From contig NZ_AP026972.1 of assembly GCF_027924105.1 (NCBI RefSeq), forward strand, positions 496,001 through 560,000: DNA of 64,000 nt. Direction: 5' to 3'. The DNA comes from Polynucleobacter sp. KF022 (GTDB lineage: Bacteria > Pseudomonadota > Gammaproteobacteria > Burkholderiales > Burkholderiaceae). The position numbers and the translations under genes are program-made. The notes beneath the pieces were generated by a model. That model was not told where the DNA came from. It did not search any database and saw nothing but the letters and a program-made list of their open reading frames with translations. How positions within the stretch are numbered: the stretch's first letter is position 1; each line of letters begins with the position of its first letter. Below are positions 18,208 to 25,787 of this stretch, in pieces.

Positions 18208-19476
18208 GTGGATATGTTGAGACTTCCTATTGAGCTAGAAATTGGCCTGCGCTATACCCGATCTAAGCGTCGCAAGACGGTTGGGAAACGTGATGGCTTC
18301 CTGTCATTTATCTCCGGAATTTCTACCGCCGGCATCGCTTTAGGGGTTGCTTCACTGATCGTAGTTCTTTCTGTCATGAATGGCTTTCAGAAGGAAGTAC
18401 GCGATCGCATGTTATCGGTTCTATCTCACGTAGAAATTACTGCACCTGAAGGCTTGGCAAATTGGGAGCCTCTGGCGCTCAAAGTGGCAGCGCAACCTCA
18501 TGTTATTGGTGTGGCGCCTATGGTGAGTTCACAGGGCTTACTAAGTCGCGAGAGCATGATGCGCGGTGTAGCGATTCGTGGCATCTTACCAAGTGAAGAA
18601 GGCAAAGTATCTGACTTACCAAAGCAATTTGTTGCAGGCAGCATTGATGATTTAAAGCCAGGAAGTTTTGGCGTTGCCTTGGGTGCTCAGCTGGCAGCGA
18701 TTGTGGGTGCTCGCGTAGGCGATCGTATTAATTTAATTGTTCCTGAGAGTGATTTAACGCCAGCGGGTGCTATGCCTCGCATGCGCACTCTTCAAGTAGT
18801 GGGTATTGTGGATAGCGGTCATTATGAATACGACAGCTCCTTAGCTATCATGCACTGGAGGGATGCTGCTGCTCTATTGCGTTTACGTGATCCTTCTGGT
18901 TTGCGCGTTAAGGTAGATGATATGCAGCGTGCCCCAGCAATTGCGAATGAGTTGGCAGCTATCGTGCCTCAAGCGCTGTGGGTGACTGATTGGTCAAGAT
19001 CTAATCGCAATTGGTTCGCTGCGGTTCAAACAGAAAAGAAAATGATGTTCATCATCCTGACTTTAATTATTGCTGTTGCTGCATTTAATTTGGTATCTAC
19101 CTTGGTGATGACGGTAAATGAGAAGCAGGCAGACATTGCCATTCTGAGAACAATGGGTGCTAGCCCTGGACTGATTCAGAGAATATTTTTAATTCAGGGA
19201 TTGTCAATTGGTCTACTAGGCTCTTTAGCAGGGGTTGGTTTAGGTTTATTAATTGCACTCAATATTGATGTCATTGTTCCGGTTATTGAAGCAATCTTCC
19301 GTGTGCAATTCTTGCCGCGTGAGGTGTATTTCATTAGTGAGCTACCTTCTGATGTCAGAGCCAGCGATGTACTAACGGTTGGTTTGATGGCTTTTGGCCT
19401 GTCTGTATTGGCGACGCTATATCCAAGCCGTAGAGCAGCTAAGGTTCAGCCAGCGGAGGCTTTGCGTTATGAGTAA
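18208..19476 (+). CDS. lolC: Lipoprotein-releasing ABC transporter permease LolC/LolE
   Basis: The 422-residue inner-membrane protein frees outer-membrane lipoproteins to the carrier LolA. It has one N-terminal membrane helix (FISGISTAGIALGVASLIVVLSVMNGFQKEVRDRML, about residues 31-66), a periplasmic MacB-like domain, and three C-terminal FtsX helices with VNEKQADIAILRTMGASPGLIQRIFLIQG, the coupling segment. Only one permease gene is present, so it probably works as a homodimer (LolF-like arrangement). It overlaps lolD by 8 bp. Confidence 0.93.
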   Translation: MDMLRLPIELEIGLRYTRSKRRKTVGKRDGFLSFISGISTAGIALGVASLIVVLSVMNGFQKEVRDRMLSVLSHVEITAPEGLANWEPLALKVAAQPHVIGVAPMVSSQGLLSRESMMRGVAIRGILPSEEGKVSDLPKQFVAGSIDDLKPGSFGVALGAQLAAIVGARVGDRINLIVPESDLTPAGAMPRMRTLQVVGIVDSGHYEYDSSLAIMHWRDAAALLRLRDPSGLRVKVDDMQRAPAIANELAAIVPQALWVTDWSRSNRNWFAAVQTEKKMMFIILTLIIAVAAFNLVSTLVMTVNEKQADIAILRTMGASPGLIQRIFLIQGLSIGLLGSLAGVGLGLLIALNIDVIVPVIEAIFRVQFLPREVYFISELPSDVRASDVLTVGLMAFGLSVLATLYPSRRAAKVQPAEALRYE

Positions 19477-20164
19477 TTTAGAAAATCTCGTTCTCAAGGC
19501 CAGGGGCTTAGCTAAGACTTACGGTCAAGGACCTACTGCAGTTGAGGTTCTCAAGGCGATTGATTTAGATGTGGCCCCCTCGGAAAAGGTTGCCATTGTT
19601 GGCTCCTCGGGTTCTGGCAAGAGTACTTTGCTGCATCTCTTGGGTGGCTTGGATAGTCCAAGTTCGGGCTCAGTCATGTTGGCTGGCTCCAATTTAAATA
19701 ATCTGTCAGTTAAGAAATTGGATCAGCTGCGCAATCATAGTTTGGGATTCATTTATCAGTTCCATCATCTCTTAGATGAATTTAGTGCTGCGGAGAACGT
19801 GGCCTTACCTCTGCGCATCCGCGGCTTGGGTAATGATGAGTCTATGGATCGCGCCAGTAAGATGCTTAAAGCAGTTGGTTTAGCGGCTCGTGAGTTACAC
19901 ACTCCAGGGGAGTTGTCTGGTGGAGAGCGTCAGCGTGTTGCTGTTGCTCGTGCTTTAGTTGGTAATCCTGCTTGTGTATTGGCGGACGAGCCGACGGGTA
20001 ACCTAGATACCGAGACCGCTGATGGTGTATTTGATTTGATGCTAAATATTGCTCTCGACCAAGGCACTGCCTTTGTAATCGTGACTCATGATCCAATACG
20101 CGCTAAACGTTGTGATCGGATTTTGCATTTAGAGCGTGGAGTATTAAAGCCATTCTCAGTGTGA
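19469..20164 (+). CDS. lolD: Lipoprotein-releasing ABC transporter ATPase LolD
   Basis: The start is ATG 19469, inside the end of lolC, giving MSNLENLVLKARGLAKTYGQG and 231 residues; the upstream extension of the frame is lolC sequence. Walker A is GSSGSGKST, signature LSGGERQRVAVARAL, Walker B VLADEPTGNLD, and the H-loop is VTHDP. YQFHHLLDEFSAAENVALPL is the LolD-type Q-loop region that docks to LolC/E. It powers lipoprotein release from the inner membrane. Confidence 0.95.
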   Translation: MSNLENLVLKARGLAKTYGQGPTAVEVLKAIDLDVAPSEKVAIVGSSGSGKSTLLHLLGGLDSPSSGSVMLAGSNLNNLSVKKLDQLRNHSLGFIYQFHHLLDEFSAAENVALPLRIRGLGNDESMDRASKMLKAVGLAARELHTPGELSGGERQRVAVARALVGNPACVLADEPTGNLDTETADGVFDLMLNIALDQGTAFVIVTHDPIRAKRCDRILHLERGVLKPFSV

Positions 20165-21012
20165 GTAGATATCCCATGTGGATCGATACCCATTGCCATT
20201 TGGATGCCCCTGAATTTGCGGGTACATTACCTGCGGTGATTCAGAGTGCTCAAGAAAAAAGCGTTAAAGCAATTCTTCTGCCGGCCGTAAAGGTTTCTGA
20301 CTGCGCTCATGTAAAAGAATTAGCTCACCAATACAGCCAAGAGATACCTGGTTTGGTTTACACGCTAGGGGTTCATCCCTTGTATACCAATCAAGCACAA
20401 GAGGGCGATATCGAAACTCTAGAAAAAAGAATAATTGAATCACTTTCTGACCCGCGCTTTGTGGGTGTGGGTGAGATTGGTTTGGATTATTTTGTTGAGG
20501 GCTTGGATCCCTATAAACAAGAGTTCTTTTTCAATGTGCAGCTGGATTTAGCGCAAAAGTATCAACTGCCTGTCATTCTGCATGTGCGTCGCTCTCAAGA
20601 TGCGATTCTGAAATCCCTGCGTCGTCGCAATATATCTGGTGGCATAGCCCACGCCTTTAATGGCAGTTTTCAACAAGCCGAACAATTTATTGAACTTGGG
20701 TTTAAGTTGGGCTTCGGTGGTGCGGCTACTTATGAACGAGCGTTACAAATTCGCAGGCTCCTAAAAGAGCTCCCATTGGATACCATTGTTACTGAAACAG
20801 ATTCTCCTGACATTCCACCTGCATGGCTCAGAGAAGAAGGTATTGCCTTTAATGAACCTGCTTTTGTAGGGAGAATTGCAAAAGCATTAGCATCCATTCG
20901 AGGAGTAGGCGATGCTGAGTTTTCTTCTGTGGTTTGGAAAAGTGCTATGCAAGTGTTGCCACGTTGGGCCACCCTCTGCGCTGGCATCCCCAGCCTCCAT
21001 TTAGCTTCCTAA
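20161..21012 (+). CDS. tatD: TatD-family metal-dependent DNase
   Basis: The 283-residue protein has the TatD TIM-barrel marks: metal-binding IDTHCHLDAPEF at the start, VGVGEIGLDYF (about residues 102-112), ILHVRRSQDAI, GIAHAFNGS and the C-terminal VTETDSPDIPP. TatD hydrolases are Mg-dependent nucleases with 3'-5' exonuclease activity on single strands. Translation may start at GTG 20161, overlapping the lolD stop, or at ATG 20176 (MWIDTHCH), which fits family length better. Four base pairs separate it from comEC. Confidence 0.88.
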   Translation: MSRYPMWIDTHCHLDAPEFAGTLPAVIQSAQEKSVKAILLPAVKVSDCAHVKELAHQYSQEIPGLVYTLGVHPLYTNQAQEGDIETLEKRIIESLSDPRFVGVGEIGLDYFVEGLDPYKQEFFFNVQLDLAQKYQLPVILHVRRSQDAILKSLRRRNISGGIAHAFNGSFQQAEQFIELGFKLGFGGAATYERALQIRRLLKELPLDTIVTETDSPDIPPAWLREEGIAFNEPAFVGRIAKALASIRGVGDAEFSSVVWKSAMQVLPRWATLCAGIPSLHLAS

Positions 21013-21016
21013 TTAT

Positions 21017-21820
21017 TTGCGTTTAGTTATTACGGCGTTTATCGCCGGGGGATCACTCCTTTTCTTTTTGCCGCAAGTGCCAAAATATTGGTTGCATACA
21101 AGCATTGCTGCGGGTATTACAAGTTTGCTTGTGAGTATTTTGGCATCACAAAATTCTTATTTAAAGAAAATAGCAGTGATTGGTTTGTTATTTATGATGG
21201 GCTTTGCCTGGAATGCTCAATATGCTGAAAGCCGCTTAAAGAATATTCTTGCAATAGAGTTTGAGGGTAAGGAATTAAATCTTCAGGGTAGGGTAGCAGC
21301 CTTGCCGCAAAGTAATTCATCGGGAGCTAAGTTTACTTTTGAAGTTAATGAAGTAAGTTTAGGCAAAGAGAAGCTAGAGCGCTTTCCAAAACGCATTTAT
21401 TTGAGTTGGCAACCTGCATGGAGAAATCCCCAAGTAGTTCCAGAAATTATTCCAGGACAACGTTGGATGTTTAAGGCTAAGCTCAAGCGTCCCTATGGCT
21501 CGCTTAATCCCTATACCTTTGATTTTGAACGCTGGTCCTTTCATCAAGACTTTGGGGCGAGTGGCTCTATAAGGCTGGGAAAGTTATTGGTTGATCAAGA
21601 TATTTCCTTGACTGAAATTGAGTTGCGTATGGAGCTGATGCGTTGGCACTTGCGTAAAAAGATACGTTCCATGCTTCCAGATGACGCAAGGTATGTAGGT
21701 GTACTCATTGCTTTAGTGATGGGTGATCAAAATGCAATCAATCAGGATGACTGGCAAGTGTTCAATGCAACTGGTATTGGACATCTCATTTCAATTTGGT
21801 GTAGGATATACCCATCATAA
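21017..21820 (+). pseudogene. comEC: comEC, 5' part, interrupted by the integrated element
   Basis: Codons 1-258 are native ComEC: two or three N-terminal membrane helices, then the DUF4131 OB-like domain (LQGRVAALPQSNSSGAKFTFEVNEV), then RYVGVLIALVMGDQNAINQDDWQVFNATGIGHLIS, the start of the competence domain. The last native base pairs are at about 21790-21792; nine further codons (IWCRIYPS, stop TAA 21818) come from the element. ComEC forms the inner-membrane channel that takes up single-stranded DNA in transformation. This fragment lacks almost all of the channel and the metallo-beta-lactamase domain and should be non-functional while the element is in place. The start is TTG 21017. Confidence 0.92.
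21782..21818. other. attL: left junction of the element
   Basis: Native comEC CATCTCATT runs into TC (21791-21792) and then element sequence ending in TACCCATCAT (21809-21818). The distance from the TC to this 10-mer equals that on the right side. The TC is the inferred crossover dinucleotide of the serine integrase. The comEC frame departs from the family right after this point. Confidence 0.8.
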
Positions 21821-21833
21821 CAAGGGATAGATC

Positions 21834-23390
21834 ATGCCAATCGCATACAGTTACTCAAGGTTTAGCTCGGAGAAGCAGAGCAAGGGCGACAGCTTGCGCC
21901 GTCAACGTGACCTAGCCCTACAGTTCATAGAGCGCAACCCAGACCTAGAGTTGGAGTTAGACACCACATTAAATCTAACAGATGAAGGCCTCTCTGCCTA
22001 TAAGGGCGTGGCCCAGACTAAGGGTGCATTGGGTGCGTTCATAAGGTTGGTAATGGAGGGCACTATAGAAAAGGGCTCCTACTTGTTAGTAGAGTCGCTT
22101 GATCGTTTGTCACGCCAAACACCACGCCAAGCCTTAAATCAACTCAACATACTGGCAGATGAGGGCATTGTGCTGGTCACACTGTCTGATAACAAGGTCT
22201 ATACCAAAGAGACCTTGGATGAGGATGGTGGTATGAGTTTGATGTTTGCCATCATGCTTATGAGCAGAGCGCATGAAGAGAGCCAAACCAAATCCCTCCG
22301 TATTAGTGCTGCGTGGGCCAACAAGTTCAACAAGATTAAAGATGGTGTTCAGCTAACAGCCAGAGTGCCGTTCTGGATCAATAAGGTGGATAAAAGCAAA
22401 ACCATTGACGATAAGGTGGCGATCGTTAAGGAAGTGTTCAGACTGTCTGCCAGTGGGCTAGGAGCCATGAAGATAGCGCAGGAGCTGAACGATCGGAAGT
22501 TCCCAACGCCATCAGGCAAAACCAAAGTCTGGGCACTATCAAGTGTGAAGAAGATATTGGCATCTGAGGCGGTATTAGGCACGCTTGTAACGGCAGATGG
22601 TCAGCGGCATGAGAAGTACTACCCAGTAGTTATTAACTCAAAACTATGGCTAAAGACACGCTACATTGGTCAAAGCTCTGCGGGTGCCAGAGGCACAGTA
22701 GAGGCACATCCTTTGTCAGGCCTTATGTTCTGTAAACACTGTGGAGCAACGGCTCAGCGCAGTGGTAAGTCTGGACGTATAAGACAAGACGGCACAAAGA
22801 ACAACTGGAAAACATTGGTGTGCGCCAAGTCTTTAACTAATCCAAAGGATGAGCATGGAAACGCAAAGGGTAAGAAGAACTGTGAGTATCGATCCATTAA
22901 CTATGAGCGCATCTTAAATGGAGTTAAGTCTGCATTGATGCAGATGGATGACTACACCCCAACCGACGATATTGGTAAGAAGCTAAAAGAGAGGCACCAT
23001 CGTGCTGAGCAAATCCAAGACCTCATTGACATGGTGATGCACCCCGTTGATGGCAAGTACACCAAAGAGACTCGCACATCAAAGGCTAACCTAGCTAAGA
23101 TGTTCACGGAGTTAGACGGCATCAAGAAGGAGATAGCCGAATTAGAGCAGGTTAGAAGGCCAACCAGTCAGAGACTATTTGAAGGGGCTAGAAAAGCTAT
23201 CTTGGGTGGTGAGGTCACAAACGCTTTAATGCGACAAACCATCAAGAAATGTGAGATTGACTTCAAGCAAGCTCAACTGGATGTGTATGGGCATGATGGC
23301 CACTCTATTCTTGGTGTTGTGTTGAAAGACGCTGATGAGCTCAAAAAGGATGCCAAGAGAAGGCCATTCATAGCGGGTAGTAGGGGTTAA
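21834..23390 (+). CDS. Large serine recombinase (integrase)
   Basis: The 518-residue protein is a large serine recombinase that catalyses attP x attB integration. The resolvase catalytic domain occupies about residues 1-150, with the predicted nucleophile Ser11 in AYSYSRFSSEKQSKGDSL and the DRLSRQTPR motif near residue 91. The recombinase domain follows (LNDRKFPTPSGKTKVWALSSVKKIL), then a zinc-ribbon-like segment with CKHC and later Cys residues (LVCAKS, KKNCEYRS), then a long coiled-coil region. The gene starts 16 bp inside the left inverted repeat with an AAGGGA ribosome site, the usual position next to an attachment site. Excision would normally need a separate directionality factor, which is not identified. 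Confidence 0.95.
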   Translation: MPIAYSYSRFSSEKQSKGDSLRRQRDLALQFIERNPDLELELDTTLNLTDEGLSAYKGVAQTKGALGAFIRLVMEGTIEKGSYLLVESLDRLSRQTPRQALNQLNILADEGIVLVTLSDNKVYTKETLDEDGGMSLMFAIMLMSRAHEESQTKSLRISAAWANKFNKIKDGVQLTARVPFWINKVDKSKTIDDKVAIVKEVFRLSASGLGAMKIAQELNDRKFPTPSGKTKVWALSSVKKILASEAVLGTLVTADGQRHEKYYPVVINSKLWLKTRYIGQSSAGARGTVEAHPLSGLMFCKHCGATAQRSGKSGRIRQDGTKNNWKTLVCAKSLTNPKDEHGNAKGKKNCEYRSINYERILNGVKSALMQMDDYTPTDDIGKKLKERHHRAEQIQDLIDMVMHPVDGKYTKETRTSKANLAKMFTELDGIKKEIAELEQVRRPTSQRLFEGARKAILGGEVTNALMRQTIKKCEIDFKQAQLDVYGHDGHSILGVVLKDADELKKDAKRRPFIAGSRG

Positions 23391-23393
23391 AAC

Positions 23394-23663
23394 ATGATGC
23401 CAAAACTATCAGGACACAGCATCCTACATAAAGATCGCCGCTGGGTGGTGTTCGGAATCAGCCAAGAGTACCCGTACGATGGCTACGAGGCCGATTGCTC
23501 AGTGTTGGTGTTTGATCGGCGCTATGACTCCGTGGTGGCCTTTGTGGATGATTCTTTCACTGGTTACTGCAACCCATCCACGTTCCAAGAGTCTTTACCC
23601 GTTCATGGAAGCAATGCCGCGGAGTTAGTAGAGTCAGTGAGCAAAGCGCTGAGGTATTTTTGA
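23394..23663 (+). CDS. Hypothetical protein downstream of the integrase
   Basis: The frame of 89 residues starts with ATG ATG 3 bp after the integrase stop, so it is probably translated from the same message. It is an acidic, aromatic-rich soluble protein (RRWVVFGISQEYPYDGYEADCSVLVFD) with no known domain. Its size and position next to the integrase would suit a recombination directionality factor, but nothing in the sequence shows this and it lacks the basic character usual for a DNA-binding factor. Confidence 0.6.
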   Translation: MMPKLSGHSILHKDRRWVVFGISQEYPYDGYEADCSVLVFDRRYDSVVAFVDDSFTGYCNPSTFQESLPVHGSNAAELVESVSKALRYF

Positions 23664-23664
23664 T

Positions 23665-23814
23665 ATGCAAATAATTGGATCTTTATTGCTGTTGATTGGG
23701 TTATTTTTCCTCTCAGAGTTTGGGTTTAGTTTTGATTCTCTTTTCTATTGCCTCATTGGCTTTGCTTTATTGATTATTGGCAAGCTAAAGATAGTGATAG
23801 TTAAGCGCAGATGA
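23665..23814 (+). CDS. Small membrane peptide, 49 residues
   Basis: ATG 23665, overlapping the end of the previous gene region by spacing of one base, opens a 50-codon frame with two hydrophobic stretches (IIGSLLLLIGLFFLSEF and LFYCLIGFALLIIGKL) and a basic tail KIVIVKRR. It looks like a small two-helix inner-membrane peptide. No function is recognised; composition alone could arise by chance in AT-rich DNA, so confidence is moderate. Confidence 0.45.
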   Translation: MQIIGSLLLLIGLFFLSEFGFSFDSLFYCLIGFALLIIGKLKIVIVKRR

Positions 23815-24207
23815 GTGCAAGATAACGTCAGTAAAAAAAGTTTTTCAAAGTTTGTATTAGTATGATGTGCCCACATATTTCCGGCTGTAAAAAATCCTAA
23901 AAAGCAAGGCGAAAACAGCTCTGATCTTGCATTGGTATAAGTACAGGCAGCGTTTTGTTTTTAGGGCGGAAACAGCGTATTTTGCGTATTATTATGTATA
24001 GAGATTACTTTTATATAGCAGCCGCCACAGGCCGTTTGTACGACTTATATACATTGCCCTTCCTAAGATTAGATCAGGGCTAAAACAGGCCTCAGAACGC
24101 CTCAAAAACGATTTCTAGCAGTAAGCCGATACGTCGGTAAGTTCGTCACAACTCAAGCTGACAAAACCAAACTTTTATCCATTGTTTTATCAATTTAAAG
24201 GGCATTT
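23815..24207. other. 393-bp non-coding region of the element
   Basis: No convincing ORF is present. The stretch is AT-rich on its left and contains -10-like sequences (TATTATGTATAGA near 23990-24005) that may drive the operon beginning at 24208. A short dyad CCGA-TACG-TCGG lies at about 24127-24138. No long repeats or RNA genes are recognised. Confidence 0.5.
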
Positions 24208-24522
24208 ATGCACTCAGCCGCAGTACATCCAACGAACCAAAACTTATCAACTATCGAGCACTTAGCCCGAGAACTAAACACGTCTATGCAAACCATAAAA
24301 CTCACACCAAACCAAACCAAAGAGCTCAAGGCAATCTGGGCACCAATACGACGCAACCAATTAGTGGAAGATCGTAAGAGTGCTCCGATTTGGGTCAAAT
24401 TAGCTCAAACCGAAGCGCAGATGTCGCGCGCCCAGTTGTTCGCTTGCGCCACGATTCTTGCCGATTTAGAGCTAGAAGTCCCGCAGTTCCTCCACGGCAT
24501 TTTGAATGGAGATCAACCATGA
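24208..24522 (+). CDS. Small element protein, paralogue of the 28208-28450 product
   Basis: This 104-residue soluble protein has a C-terminal half (LTPNQTKELKAIWAPIRRNQ... QLFACATILADLELEVPQFL) that lines up without long gaps with the 80-residue protein at 28208-28450, sharing LT..QT.ELK.IW, a KL/KVKL strand, QL and a closing P-hydrophobic-L segment. Both are predicted mostly helical. No known family is recognised. Its stop overlaps the next start (ATGA), so it heads a coupled set of three genes (24208-25579). Confidence 0.7.
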   Translation: MHSAAVHPTNQNLSTIEHLARELNTSMQTIKLTPNQTKELKAIWAPIRRNQLVEDRKSAPIWVKLAQTEAQMSRAQLFACATILADLELEVPQFLHGILNGDQP

Positions 24523-25124
24523 ACTCAAAAGAGATTAACAAAACACTGAACAAGGCACACGACTTCACCAACGCCATTTTGAAAGAGATGAGTGAGACAT
24601 ATCCACCAGAGCAAATCCCATATTTTCTGCATATATGGCTCTTACAAGCCGCTCATGGTTTGGTGCACCATGGATTTAAACCCGAGGATGTAAATGATCT
24701 GATATCTGCCGAGTTAGAGCCGTATAAGGGCCTCACTTTCGATCTAGTCACCGAGCTGTTGCCTCAGCCTCGATCTAAAGCATTGGAAGCCTTCGAGTTT
24801 AGATTCTTATTCTCAGAGAACGATGCCGTAGATAAGGTTATTTATGTCGAAGCGGATGATAAGGCCAAAATGATCAGATTGACCTTCCCGATGGCCGCTA
24901 AGAATGGCAGGGGTCGCATCTGGTTGAAACGGGGTGAATTTACTCATATCAATGAGCAAGACATTTCAGACTTTGTTGCAATCATTGAGAAGCTACGTGA
25001 TGCGGGCAATCTGGGTGTATTGATCACGCCACAAGCACACAAAATGATCGTAGGCTGTATTGGAACAGCGGAACTGTTTGATCACGGCGCAGTGGTTGTT
25101 GGTAAGCGTGGGAGTGCCAAATGA
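24519..25124 (+). CDS. Hypothetical element protein, 201 residues
   Basis: The start is put at ATG 24519 since it overlaps the previous stop as ATGA, the standard coupling signal, and the residues encoded upstream in this frame are antisense or shifted readings of the preceding gene. The 201-residue product has a helical N-terminal half (NKTLNKAHDFTNAILKEMSE; WLLQAAHGLVHHGFKPEDV) and a beta-rich C-terminal half. No signal, membrane segment or known motif is seen. It also overlaps the following gene by 4 bp. Confidence 0.65.
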   Translation: MNSKEINKTLNKAHDFTNAILKEMSETYPPEQIPYFLHIWLLQAAHGLVHHGFKPEDVNDLISAELEPYKGLTFDLVTELLPQPRSKALEAFEFRFLFSENDAVDKVIYVEADDKAKMIRLTFPMAAKNGRGRIWLKRGEFTHINEQDISDFVAIIEKLRDAGNLGVLITPQAHKMIVGCIGTAELFDHGAVVVGKRGSAK

Positions 25125-25579
25125 AGAAGGTAATAAGCACAAAGGGATACCTAAAAGAGTATGACGACCAAGTTATGGAGCTAGGCAAAGGTGGCGCAAC
25201 CATAGCAATCATGGCTGACGCATTAAGCGTGAGTATTGAGCAGCTAGAGGATTGGGCAAGAGCAAAGAAGTCTTTTAAGGATGCCCTGTCAGTTGCTATG
25301 ACTTCAAGCAGGGCATTTCACGAGCGCCGTTTGATTGAGAGCTACACGAATAAGGACTCCAACAGCACACTGATCCAATCTTTACTAAAAGCTAATTTTG
25401 GTGATGTGTACACCAATAGCACTTATCAGCCCGCTGGAACGGCAGGTAAAGGTAAGAAAGCGGATTTAGCTGAGCCTATCAATTTTAATGAGGAGATAGC
25501 GAGTTTGATTCGCGAACTGCGTGGAGATGGTGTTGCCAGCGGTTCAATGAGAGGCAAGAAGGCAGAACAAGAAGAGTAG
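25121..25579 (+). CDS. Putative phage terminase small-subunit-like helix-turn-helix protein
   Basis: The 152-residue protein opens with YDDQVMELGKGGATIAIMADALSVSIEQLEDWARA, a helix-turn-helix of the sort that begins phage terminase small subunits, followed by KSFKDALSVAMTSSRAFHERRLIES, then the LIQSLLKANFGDVY segment that resembles the family W/F-x-L-K-x-R-F-G ending. The rest is polar linker. Small terminases bind pac/cos sites and start packaging; satellites carry them to redirect helper packaging. The resemblance is by pattern only and a plain DNA-binding regulator is possible. It is coupled to the two genes before it. Confidence 0.45.
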   Translation: MKKVISTKGYLKEYDDQVMELGKGGATIAIMADALSVSIEQLEDWARAKKSFKDALSVAMTSSRAFHERRLIESYTNKDSNSTLIQSLLKANFGDVYTNSTYQPAGTAGKGKKADLAEPINFNEEIASLIRELRGDGVASGSMRGKKAEQEE

Positions 25580-25787
25580 TAATTGGTAAAGCAGGGCAGG
25601 GTCGCCCAATTGGTTGATAGCTACGAATTAACCATGTAAGACCGAGCAAGTAGCTCTCCACTGACGCGGAATGAGTCAGTGGTAAATCGAGTTGCGGGGC
25701 GGCTGGAAACAGTGAGAGTCCCGACGAAAAATGAATCCGCACCGAGTTCGTGGCATTTAACGATCGAGTGAATGAAGGATTTACAAA
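25580..25787. other. 208-bp non-coding region with strong dyads before the primase gene
   Basis: A perfect 8-bp stem CCACTGAC / GTCAGTGG (25658-25665 and 25675-25682, 9-nt loop) lies at its centre, with GGGC-AGGGTC-GCCC upstream at about 25597-25610. No T-run follows the main stem, so it is not a simple terminator. It could be a structured leader RNA, a protein-binding site or a packaging site near the terminase-like gene. Confidence 0.45.

Noticed and set aside
23394..23663. Recombination directionality factor
   Set aside because: Size and position fit, but the protein is not basic and has no DNA-binding pattern; left as hypothetical.
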